Origin: Paludibacteraceae bacterium | GTDB lineage: Bacteria; Bacteroidota; Bacteroidia; Bacteroidales; Paludibacteraceae | DNA length: 56,380 nt | Assembly: GCA_024399965.1 (NCBI GenBank) | Contig: JAKSNJ010000011.1 | Coordinates: 1 to 56,380, forward strand | Direction of reading: 5' to 3' | Shown: positions 1 to 7,714 of the stretch, one piece after another | How the letters are laid out: each line of letters opens with the position of its first letter | How positions within the stretch are numbered: position 1 is the first letter of the stretch | Program-made: the position numbers and the translations under genes | Notes under the pieces: model-generated | The model's database searches: none | What the model was told of the DNA's origin: nothing | What the model saw: only the letters and a program-made list of their open reading frames with translations

Positions 1-100
1 GGTGTGGGAGGTCGGTGAGCGGGGGAGAGAGGGTCGGGGGAGGCGGGGGGGGGGGCGGAGGGGGGGGGGGGGGGTTTGGTGGGGTAGGGGACGTATCACA
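1..100. other. G-rich low-complexity contig end
   Basis: The first ~80 bases are almost pure G with scattered A and T, quite unlike the rest of the window. This is typical of sequencing or assembly noise at a contig end (for example poly-G calls). I see no coding or regulatory content in it. The real sequence probably begins around position 90-100. Confidence 0.7.
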
Positions 101-230
101 AAATAAACAATAATAAGATAAAATCTTATTTTTTGCTCTTAAAATTTGCGTATATCAAATTTTTGTTGTACATTCGGCAAGCTGCCGCCAACTATGTTGG
201 CTCCCCCGAAAATACAGTCGCGTCTTGCTG

Positions 231-377
231 GATATACACAAATAATTTGGGTACAAGGCGTTGCCTTATATATCTGTTTTTTATATTGCCTTTTGTATGC
301 AAACACACCACGGCAATACAAAAAACAGCTATTTTAAATCAAAATCTTTTTTTATACCCAAATTATTTGCGTATATC
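231..377. repeat. 147-bp inverted-repeat element (MITE-like) upstream of first gene
   Basis: Positions 231-253 and 355-377 are reverse complements over 23 bp with one mismatch. Inside lies a second imperfect inverted repeat, about 270-290 against 312-333, so the whole block can fold into a long hairpin. The right arm overlaps the promoter of the gene at 454. It could be a MITE-like element or a large regulatory hairpin. No transposase and no clear target-site duplication are visible. The rest of positions 100-453 holds only AT-rich sequence and the duplicated promoter. Confidence 0.5.
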
Positions 378-397
378 AAATTTTTGTTGTACATTTG
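366..397 (+). promoter_or_regulatory. Bacteroidales-type promoter, duplicated upstream
   Basis: TTTG at 366-369, a 20-bp spacer and TACATTTG at 390-397 match the Bacteroidetes -33/-7 promoter. A 31-bp stretch covering most of it (365-395) occurs again as an exact direct repeat at 144-174. There the -7 element reads TACATTCG, so the upstream copy may be a decayed promoter. Confidence 0.65.
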
Positions 398-453
398 TAC
401 GGATTTTTAGTATGTTAGATAAGAATTATCTATTTTAAAAGAAAGGAGAAGGT

Positions 454-2061
454 ATGAAAAAGATGTACATTTTAGCATTTTTTGCTCTTTTTGTTGTGTC
501 CGCACAAATGACTGTGTGGGCGACCACGTATGAATATAAGTGTGGTCCAACAGCGGTTGCCGTTGAAGAGGCAAAAGTTAATAATAAATACCAGTACACA
601 TTTACCATAACTCAAAATGCTAAAAACACAGCAGAATATACTACCAGACCAACAACAACCTATGCAACTAAGGCTGTAGTCGTTGTACAACGCGATACAA
701 AAGTGCTTGAAGGTACATATAGCACTAACGCAGAAGAGGAGGGCATAGATGGTGTAATTATTGCAAATAGCACATACGTTAAATATGACACATCCACTCG
801 ATATATCAATCCTAATCAAAAATCTACGTTTACGATTAGTAGAAACTCATCCGGAAAGTATTTTATTGGAGAAGGTACTCTCAATGTTAAAAGCACGGAC
901 GGCACGAATTGGTATGCTTATCAGTATTGTTACGAACATGCATACTTAAACACACAAAACAAGCCAATAGTCCCATTTGAATTCAGTAAAAGTCTCGAAT
1001 ATAGTAATGAACCCAGTTCCGTTTCTGGTGGTTTCTATACAATGAAAAGTATATCGAATATGTCAATTACTTCTACGGATGACAATAAATTTGAACTTAA
1101 TTTTGAAGCTATTGGAGGAAGTTCCAATTACGACTATACTTTTAATTTATCATTAGTAAAAACAACCCCAACGATATTGCGTACATTTGAAAAGCATGCT
1201 TCTGAATTTTCCAGCTCCTCCAATGTTGTGCGAAATACTTACACACGTAATATCATTGACGGGTCTCTAATTTCAATTACAAACGCTGGTGATTATACTT
1301 ACAAACTGACAGGTAAGTTGTACTCCGTTCAAGGCACCCAAAATTATTGCAATGATTTTCAAAATGGTGTAACCTTTACTTACTATAATGATTGCTCTTT
1401 TTCTGAAGAAGATAGCGTTTCTGTAATTGCATCTAAAAAAAGATTGGGATTACCGATGAGGACATTGACTCTTAATCGTTCTCTTTCTGCCAGCAACTAC
1501 AACACTTTCTGTTCGCCGGTTACAATTCCGGCAGGAGAGATAGAAACCCTATTGGGGGCTGGTGCTGAAGTGTATGAGTTTGCAGGAACAACGAACGAGG
1601 GGAATAATTACACCTTTACATTCAGTCCGTTAGAGGGCGACATTGTTGCCGGTGTGCCCTATTTGGTGAAACCGAGTAGCGACAACATTGAACAAATAAA
1701 ACTTACTAACGTGCCCACAAGTCAATTAACGACTGACGCTCAAATAGTTACGAAAGACAAAGTGGAGTTACACGGCATATTGGCACCGTACACCATCACC
1801 GAATTAGACCCCACCCTGCTGTTCCTTGCCGACAACAACCAACTCAAATGGGGTGCAGCCGGCACGATGAAAGGTATGCGTGCCTACTTCAGAGTAAACA
1901 GCAACGCTGTCAACATATCTACACGCATACAAATCGAAAAAAGATACCCAACCGACCAGCCACAACAAACGGCTGACCAAACACCATGCACGAATGGCAA
2001 ATACATTCGTGATGGCCGGTTAATCATTATGCACAACGGGAAAAAATACGGTATGTATTAA
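454..2061 (+). CDS. Secreted protein of unknown function, short C-terminal tail
   Basis: 535 residues. An N-terminal signal peptide (about residues 1-23, ending near VWATT) indicates export. The first ~170 residues resemble the protein at 3998-5452: both have a YQYTFTITQ/YKYKLTLEQ-like start, a 'TRPTTTYAT/NKPTTTYAT' segment, an 'LEGTY' turn and an 'IGEGxLNV' segment, so they are paralogues. Residues ~345-500 contain an 'NTFCSP' segment followed by a domain of the kind often placed at the end of Bacteroidales surface proteins. The last ~20 residues (KYIRDGRLIIMHNGKKY) match the tail shared by nine secreted proteins here, though this copy ends early. Transcribed from the promoter at 366-397, it converges on the next gene with a 3-bp gap. 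Function unknown. Confidence 0.85.
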   Translation: MKKMYILAFFALFVVSAQMTVWATTYEYKCGPTAVAVEEAKVNNKYQYTFTITQNAKNTAEYTTRPTTTYATKAVVVVQRDTKVLEGTYSTNAEEEGIDGVIIANSTYVKYDTSTRYINPNQKSTFTISRNSSGKYFIGEGTLNVKSTDGTNWYAYQYCYEHAYLNTQNKPIVPFEFSKSLEYSNEPSSVSGGFYTMKSISNMSITSTDDNKFELNFEAIGGSSNYDYTFNLSLVKTTPTILRTFEKHASEFSSSSNVVRNTYTRNIIDGSLISITNAGDYTYKLTGKLYSVQGTQNYCNDFQNGVTFTYYNDCSFSEEDSVSVIASKKRLGLPMRTLTLNRSLSASNYNTFCSPVTIPAGEIETLLGAGAEVYEFAGTTNEGNNYTFTFSPLEGDIVAGVPYLVKPSSDNIEQIKLTNVPTSQLTTDAQIVTKDKVELHGILAPYTITELDPTLLFLADNNQLKWGAAGTMKGMRAYFRVNSNAVNISTRIQIEKRYPTDQPQQTADQTPCTNGKYIRDGRLIIMHNGKKYGMY

Positions 2062-2064
2062 AAC

Positions 2065-3990
2065 CTACCGTATTTGTCCGAGGACATCGTAAGTACGATG
2101 GCCTTGCTCAATCCACAACTTACCGTTTTTGAGGTACTTGCGTGCCTTGCTCGAAGCAACAGAATGCGGTAACGCCGTATCCTCTTTGTCGGCATGATAA
2201 TAGAAACGTATGGTGGAACCGTAATACGAGGTGCAGACCCCTGAGAAGGTGGGTTGACCGTTCTCATCGTACTGCAACGTGATTTCTCCCTCTGTCAAAT
2301 ACCATATCGCGTGCGCCCAACCATTCATATCCATAATGGCTGCATAGCACGGAATAACGATATTGCCATAACGGCCCAAAGACGAACTGAAGATGTTGTA
2401 TGCTTCCTCGTCCGACGACAACGGATACGTTCCTGCCGGAACAACCTCGTCCTGAGAATAGAAGCCCAATTGGACATAGTAAATCAGTCCATCTATGTCC
2501 GGCGTCTGTTGCAAGAGATACATATCTATAATGGGGTCGTCCGGCGTGCGGTTATCCACCCAAATGAGTGAGTCAAACTCCATCGTAAGGTCATACTGAC
2601 GCTCATGCAACTCATCATAGAAAGGTTGCTCAGCCGGATCGACGTCCTCTTCCTCTTTGGGCAACAAGACATGCGGGTCTTGGTCAAAGGTGAACCAGTA
2701 CTCGCTGCCAATGGTGTCCGTTATAAACATCGAATAGTTCCACTTAGTCCCTGCTGCGGGCGTTAGAGAGAGGTTGGCTGAGGTAAAGATATAGTAATCA
2801 CCCCCAAAGAACCATGTGTTAAAGTCCGCTTGGTTTTGGAACAGAATGAGATTACTCAGCCCGTCCTTTAACGAGTATTCGCCCTCGACCATCTCCATCG
2901 GTTTGGACAAGATAGCATCTACTATCACATTGGGATAACCGTCTGCATCTTGAGAGCCGAAGAAATTGAAGGTATAGTAGAACTCATTTGCCAGCGAGTC
3001 AGATTTATTCGGCACATAGGTTATCATCACCGTATCTATCGCCAGTTCTACATATTCGGGCTCACGCGGCTCCTCCTCTTTTTGGTAGAGCATATTGTAA
3101 CTATTGGCAATAACAGTGAAGACCGAACCGTTTTTCGACGTGGCCTGTCCCTGCACAAAGATAGAGTCGCCCTTCTCGTTATAGGAGACAGACAAAGAGC
3201 CACTTATTAAATAATAAGGTGTATATTGCCCCCACGAATACTCATCGTCGAAGCGAATAGCCACATAGCAGGGGTCATCGTTCTGCGGACCCAAATAGCC
3301 CTGTGAGGCGGTCAACGAGCCCTTTTCGCCGGAGTTATTGATGGCATACGTGCCGGCAGCCCAATCCAAGGTATCGGACAGAAGGCGCAACTCAATCCAG
3401 TGATAGGTCTCGTCTGCCATCTCATTCAAGGTAATCTCCACATAATCAGTCCGCTGACGGAAATTGACCACGTCAGCCACAAAGGTAACAGCAGTATCCT
3501 TGGCGGGCTCAAAACGGTAGGGGTCCTCCGGCGGTGTAGGCGGCACATCTTTCTCGCTATACTCAAAGGAGAAAGCACTCACCTGATAGACGGTAGTGCC
3601 CTCGTCAGGGTAGTTCTCCACCTCCAATTGGCCACTGATGGTGGTGGTGCCATCGCCATTGTAGGCAAGGGTCAGCAGGTTATTATTCGACTCGACACAA
3701 TAGAACTGCTCCTTGTCTGAGGCACGTTCTACAGCACTGTTGAAGTACAGTAAGGACTTATCCGCAGTCGAAAACGTACCAAAAGCCGAAGCCGAAGCCG
3801 GCCATACATCAAAAAGCAGGTTAAACTGTTTGCCGTCAGCCGTGGCTGCAGTAATAGTAATAAAATAATTCGGCTTGTCCACAGAGATGTCTTCAACCAT
3901 AGCAGACGAGCCCGTCAATAGGACAGGTGCAGCCACAACCGAAGTCATGGCAGCACATAAAGCAAGGACTAAAAAATGTTTCTTTATCAT
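2065..3990 (-). CDS. Secreted multi-domain beta-rich protein, short C-terminal tail
   Basis: 641 residues from the ATG at 3990. An upstream in-frame start at 4014 would lie inside the preceding gene and break up the signal peptide, so I reject it. The signal peptide is MIKKHFLVLALCAAMTSVVA. The mature part is acidic and looks like about four repeats of a ~130-residue beta domain, each with a 'GTY/GEY/GTF' turn and an 'LSVSYNEKGD'- or 'LQYDENGQ'-like strand, joined by Pro/Glu-rich linkers. The C-terminus (KYLKNGKLWIEQGHRTYDVL) is the shared short tail. It lies 7 bp downstream of the 3998-5452 gene, so the two probably form an operon. No enzymatic motif seen. Confidence 0.85.
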   Translation of the reverse strand: MIKKHFLVLALCAAMTSVVAAPVLLTGSSAMVEDISVDKPNYFITITAATADGKQFNLLFDVWPASASAFGTFSTADKSLLYFNSAVERASDKEQFYCVESNNNLLTLAYNGDGTTTISGQLEVENYPDEGTTVYQVSAFSFEYSEKDVPPTPPEDPYRFEPAKDTAVTFVADVVNFRQRTDYVEITLNEMADETYHWIELRLLSDTLDWAAGTYAINNSGEKGSLTASQGYLGPQNDDPCYVAIRFDDEYSWGQYTPYYLISGSLSVSYNEKGDSIFVQGQATSKNGSVFTVIANSYNMLYQKEEEPREPEYVELAIDTVMITYVPNKSDSLANEFYYTFNFFGSQDADGYPNVIVDAILSKPMEMVEGEYSLKDGLSNLILFQNQADFNTWFFGGDYYIFTSANLSLTPAAGTKWNYSMFITDTIGSEYWFTFDQDPHVLLPKEEEDVDPAEQPFYDELHERQYDLTMEFDSLIWVDNRTPDDPIIDMYLLQQTPDIDGLIYYVQLGFYSQDEVVPAGTYPLSSDEEAYNIFSSSLGRYGNIVIPCYAAIMDMNGWAHAIWYLTEGEITLQYDENGQPTFSGVCTSYYGSTIRFYYHADKEDTALPHSVASSKARKYLKNGKLWIEQGHRTYDVLGQIR

Positions 3991-3997
3991 CGGTCTA

Positions 3998-5452
3998 TTA
4001 TTTTCCCGCGGCACTATACCACCCGTTTGCTCCGCGGATATAGAGAATGCCCTTCTCTATTTTCTTATTGCAAACGCCATTGCCGGCAGGAACTTGGTTT
4101 ATTTTGGTAATTACATTCAAGTCATCACACGTGAAGGTGTAATTAGATATAACATAGGTGTAGCCATTCTCGCAAATCAAAGTGGCAGAGAGGGAATACG
4201 TGCCATCGGGATTCTGCACAATCATCACCGTTGAGCCATTTTCGATATAACTATCGGTGGAACCGACACTAACTTTAGACCAAATACTCAAATGACCGTT
4301 GAGGTTGGTAGTAAATGTGCCGGCAAGCGTGCTTTGCTCTTCTAAAGAAATAGCTACCGTATATGCTATACCACCTTCTTGGGTATTACCTTTTACGAAC
4401 AGGTTGATACCTTCTGTTCCATCTTCCGTTACATCCACTTGGTTAGGAAGAATCACAATCTGTTTGTTATCGGGGTCAAAGCCAAAAGCGATATTGTCCT
4501 TAAAGTGGTAATACAGGGTTTGGTCAACATGTTTCTCCCCCATGACGCTAAACGAGACATCTTGGCAAATCAGCGTGCCGGCATTGAAATGATACTGCTT
4601 GTCGCCATCCTTGGCAATCGTCAACGTGCTAATAGAGTCATTTGCCAAATAGCGCTGTTTAGAGCTACCATCGGATTTCAGCCAAGTCACATAACTGCTG
4701 GTGGAAATCAACAGGTTACCAGAACCTTTCGTAGCATAACTATTGGCAATCTTACCATCAGTGGGACATACACATAGTTGAACGGCGTAATCGTAGGTAA
4801 CATTGTTGTCCAAGCGTTTGCCCGTGCAGGTGAGATTGAGGAAATAGCGCACGTTGCCATAACCGTCCTCCCCCGTAGTTGCCTGCACACCCGTTACCGT
4901 CATATCATAATCAACAAAGGTCTCCTTGTTCTTGGCATCGGGGTCGTACTCAAACGTGAACGGAGTAACGGATATTCCTTGCGTTTGGATTTCTGATGCA
5001 GCATAGCAGTATTTGTACTGATACTGGTTGCTGCCGGACATATTCTGCACATTGAGCACACCCTCGCCTATCTGATAGTGCGTGTCATCTACCTTGGTGA
5101 TAACAAAGGTATTCTCCTTATCAGGATTCGGACGACGCATATTGCCATTGTATGTAATGTCCGAAAAGTCTTTTTTCAGCGTACCGTCACTCACCTTATA
5201 CGTACCTTCCAACTTATGCTCCGTGGGCGCCAACATCAGCGTTGCCGTAGTTGCATAGGTTGTTGTCGGTTTGTTGGCGTACTCCGACGTATTCTTGCAA
5301 GTTTGCTCCAATGTCAGTTTGTATTTATACGTTGTACCATAACTTTGGTCCTCGACCGTTACTTTAGTAACTGCAGTCAGATAGTAATACTGCGTAGCCA
5401 TAGCGCACATAGCGCATAGCATCAAAACGAATGATAAGTAAATCTTTTTCAT
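3998..5452 (-). CDS. Secreted protein of unknown function, short C-terminal tail
   Basis: 484 residues with signal peptide MKKIYLSFVLMLCAMCAMA. The N-terminal ~170 residues are clearly related to those of the protein at 454-2061 (YKYKLTLEQTCKNTSEY, NKPTTTYAT, IGEGVLNV). Two further domains follow, each holding a 'GTL/GTF' turn and a 'YSLSATLIC' strand. The C-terminus (KKIEKGILYIRGANGWYSA) is a variant of the shared tail. It is the first gene of a two-gene operon with 2065-3990, and its promoter is at 5523-5554. Substrate or partner unknown. Confidence 0.85.
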   Translation of the reverse strand: MKKIYLSFVLMLCAMCAMATQYYYLTAVTKVTVEDQSYGTTYKYKLTLEQTCKNTSEYANKPTTTYATTATLMLAPTEHKLEGTYKVSDGTLKKDFSDITYNGNMRRPNPDKENTFVITKVDDTHYQIGEGVLNVQNMSGSNQYQYKYCYAASEIQTQGISVTPFTFEYDPDAKNKETFVDYDMTVTGVQATTGEDGYGNVRYFLNLTCTGKRLDNNVTYDYAVQLCVCPTDGKIANSYATKGSGNLLISTSSYVTWLKSDGSSKQRYLANDSISTLTIAKDGDKQYHFNAGTLICQDVSFSVMGEKHVDQTLYYHFKDNIAFGFDPDNKQIVILPNQVDVTEDGTEGINLFVKGNTQEGGIAYTVAISLEEQSTLAGTFTTNLNGHLSIWSKVSVGSTDSYIENGSTVMIVQNPDGTYSLSATLICENGYTYVISNYTFTCDDLNVITKINQVPAGNGVCNKKIEKGILYIRGANGWYSAAGK

Positions 5453-5522
5453 ACCTTACAAATTTATCAATTATACATCAAAAAACAGCTCATTTTGATA
5501 GCATTTTTTTCAAATGAGTGTG

Positions 5523-5554
5523 CAAAAGTACAAAAAATAAATGATATACGCAAG
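5523..5554 (-). promoter_or_regulatory. Promoter for the 3998-5452 operon
   Basis: On the minus strand, CTTG (5551-5554), a 20-bp spacer and TACTTTTG (5523-5530) fit the Bacteroidetes promoter. The -33 side reads TTGCGTATATC, the same extension as at 366-380. Confidence 0.6.
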
Positions 5555-5572
5555 TTTTTTACATAGAAAAAC

Positions 5573-5600
5573 AAAAAAAGCGACCCGAAAGCCGCTTTTT
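5573..5600 (-). terminator. Intrinsic terminator downstream of gapA
   Basis: The stem AGCGAC (5579-5584) pairs with GCCGCT (5591-5596), allowing one G-T pair. An A-run precedes it on the plus strand, which is a T-run on the minus strand, and a short T-run follows. It lies 30 bp past the gapA stop and could work in both directions. Confidence 0.7.
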
Positions 5601-5630
5601 ACTCTTTATCGAGTTATCGAAATCTCCCGA

Positions 5631-6659
5631 TTACTTGAGTTCTGCCAAGTATTTGATGGTGCGAACCATTTGGCTGGTGTAACTGTTCTCGTTGTCGTAC
5701 CAAGAAACAACTTGTACTTGATAGGTGTCGTCGTCGATTTTGCTAACCATGGTTTGGGTAGCATCGAAGAGCGAACCGAACTTCATGCCGATAACATCGC
5801 TCGATACGATTTCGTCCTCGTTGTAACCAAAGCTCTCGGTAGCAGCAGCTTTCATAGCAGCGTTGATACCCTCTTTGGTAACGTCTTTACCCTTAACAAC
5901 AGCGATAAGAATGGTGGTAGAACCTGTCATAGTAGGAACGCGTTGTGCGCTACCAATCAGTTTGCCGTTCAGTTCGGGGATAACCAAACCAATAGCCTTG
6001 GCAGCACCGGTGCTGTTAGGAACGATGTTTTGGGCACCTGCACGGCTACGACGAAGATCACCCTTACGTTGAGGACCATCCAAAATCATTTGGTCACCGG
6101 TATAAGCGTGAATAGTGGACATAATACCGCTTTGGATAGCAGCGTAGTTATTCAGAGCAGCAGCCATAGGAGCCAAGCAGTTGGTCGTGCAGCTGGCAGC
6201 AGAGATAACGGTGTCAGCAGGAGTCAGGGTCTTGTGGTTAACGTTATAAACGATAGTGGGCAGGTCGTTTCCTGCAGGAGCGGAAATAACGACTTTCTTT
6301 GCGCCGGCAGCGATGTGAGCACTTGCTTTCTCTTTGCTGGTATAGAAACCGGTGCACTCCAAAACTACGTCCACGCCAAGTTTACCCCAAGGCAGCTCAG
6401 CAGCATTAGCCATAGCATAGATAGTGATTTTCTTACCATCTACTACGATATAGTCCTCACCTGCTTCTACAGTATGTTTACCCTCACCGAATTTACCGGC
6501 GAAACCACCTTGAGCGGTGTCATACTTCAGAAGATGTGCCAACATTTTGGGGCTGGTCAAGTCGTTGATAGCAACTACTTCGTAACCCTCTGCTTCGAAC
6601 ATCTGACGGAAAGCCAGACGACCAATACGGCCAAAGCCGTTAATAGCTACTTTTGTCAT
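5631..6659 (-). CDS. gapA: Glyceraldehyde-3-phosphate dehydrogenase, type I
   Basis: 342 residues, full family length. It catalyses the NAD-dependent phosphorylating oxidation of glyceraldehyde 3-phosphate in cytoplasmic glycolysis. The Rossmann start [17 protein letters not shown], the catalytic motif [12 protein letters not shown] (Cys about residue 156) and the C-terminal SWYDNENSY segment are all intact. The gene is monocistronic: its own promoter is at 6730-6761 and a terminator follows at 5573-5600. The strong codon bias fits high expression. Confidence 0.97.
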   Translation of the reverse strand: MTKVAINGFGRIGRLAFRQMFEAEGYEVVAINDLTSPKMLAHLLKYDTAQGGFAGKFGEGKHTVEAGEDYIVVDGKKITIYAMANAAELPWGKLGVDVVLECTGFYTSKEKASAHIAAGAKKVVISAPAGNDLPTIVYNVNHKTLTPADTVISAASCTTNCLAPMAAALNNYAAIQSGIMSTIHAYTGDQMILDGPQRKGDLRRSRAGAQNIVPNSTGAAKAIGLVIPELNGKLIGSAQRVPTMTGSTTILIAVVKGKDVTKEGINAAMKAAATESFGYNEDEIVSSDVIGMKFGSLFDATQTMVSKIDDDTYQVQVVSWYDNENSYTSQMVRTIKYLAELK

Positions 6660-6729
6660 AATTGTAAATTAATTAGTTGATTGTGTTTATTGTTTTGTTT
6701 GTTCAATACTTTTCTTCAGAAAGCGGTTG

Positions 6730-6761
6730 CAAAGTTACACTTTTTTCTGCATATATGCAAA
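6730..6761 (-). promoter_or_regulatory. gapA promoter
   Basis: On the minus strand: TTTG (6758-6761), 20-bp spacer, TAACTTTG (6730-6737). The -33 box is extended to TTTGCATAT, as at most promoters in this window. Confidence 0.7.
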
Positions 6762-6802
6762 CTTTTCTATATTTTGCAAAGTTGAGTTGACAATTTTTGC
6801 AC
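6756..6802. repeat. 47-bp upstream block shared with 10814-10860
   Basis: An ungapped 47-bp block with about 41 identities to 10814-10860. In both places it lies just upstream of the -33 box of a minus-strand promoter (gapA here, the T9SS cargo gene there). It contains GCAAAGTTGAGTTG, whose reverse complement resembles a second -7 box. Confidence 0.55.
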
Positions 6803-6819
6803 CAATACCGCCCAATGAC

Positions 6820-7695
6820 TTATTGGAAATTGAAGTGGTAGGTCACTTTGACACCGGCATCAAAGAAGCCCATGCCTGTACCATAGACGTCTTGGGCGGC
6901 CTGGTAATTAATCTGAGCCGGTTGCACCTGAGCAGAAGGAGCCGTAATATCAATGATGCTTTGTGCCTCTGAATCATTGCGATACATCGAGTACACACCA
7001 TAATTGGCATACGCACCCAATCCTAACGCATCGTTATTGCGGAGTTGCCACTCATACCCCAATTCCAGACCGAGCAAGAGATTGAATTTAGGTGCATTGA
7101 ACGTTCCTTTGGCATTGTCATGGTTCACATTGCCGGTAATCAATTCATTTTGCACATGAACACGCTCCTTGGTAAAGTAAGCATCTACGTTGGGGTTGTC
7201 AAACCGCAAAGCATAGTGCGAATAAACAGGGAGTTGAAAACGCGGTCCCACATTGAGGAACACACCCTGTTTAGAGACAAACGAGAACATAAGAGGAATC
7301 TCCAATACTACAGCGCCCTGCTTCTCCACAAGATTGTCTGCAGCGATTGTATAGCAAATATCGCCATCGGTAGTTGATGTTGTATATTGGTCCTGAATAG
7401 CGTCCATTTTCAGCCCTGCCCGTGCATAACCGGCACTAACACCTACCAACAGGCCCACTTTATGTTCGCTGGCGAGACAACCATAATACGCATATTGAAA
7501 ATCTAACAAGGCGTCAAATCCCAATTGAGATTGAGCACCCTCGGCCTTCTGCATAAACGATGCCACACCTCCACGAACGCCCAATGAGAAACGCGACATA
7601 GACGTGGACGTTTTCTGCGATGAGGTAAGTTCGGACTGAGCGTATGTAAGCGTTGCTATTGCGAGAATTGTTCCTAAAATCAGTATTCTTTTCAT
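6820..7695 (-). CDS. Outer-membrane beta-barrel protein
   Basis: 291 residues. The signal peptide ends at the TYAQ site. The rest alternates polar and hydrophobic residues as in small Bacteroidetes beta barrels: FSLGVRGGVASF near the start, KVGLLVGVSAGYARAG, a 'NVGPRFQLPVY' strand, and a last strand KVTYHFNFQ ending in an aromatic residue. It lies 19 bp after the 7715-10747 gene on the same strand and is probably co-transcribed with it. It may serve that T9SS cargo, but nothing in the sequence proves this. Exact family not identified. Confidence 0.8.
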   Translation of the reverse strand: MKRILILGTILAIATLTYAQSELTSSQKTSTSMSRFSLGVRGGVASFMQKAEGAQSQLGFDALLDFQYAYYGCLASEHKVGLLVGVSAGYARAGLKMDAIQDQYTTSTTDGDICYTIAADNLVEKQGAVVLEIPLMFSFVSKQGVFLNVGPRFQLPVYSHYALRFDNPNVDAYFTKERVHVQNELITGNVNHDNAKGTFNAPKFNLLLGLELGYEWQLRNNDALGLGAYANYGVYSMYRNDSEAQSIIDITAPSAQVQPAQINYQAAQDVYGTGMGFFDAGVKVTYHFNFQ

Positions 7696-7714
7696 AATCG
7701 TATCCTCCTAATTA

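Noticed and set aside
1-85. Poly-G tract as a telomere-like or regulatory G-quadruplex region
   Set aside because: It is at the very contig end and has the irregular look of sequencing noise; nothing similar occurs elsewhere in the window.
5541-6680. 379-codon open frame opposite gapA
   Set aside because: It is the mirror of a highly biased, clearly real gene; no signal, motif or promoter of its own.
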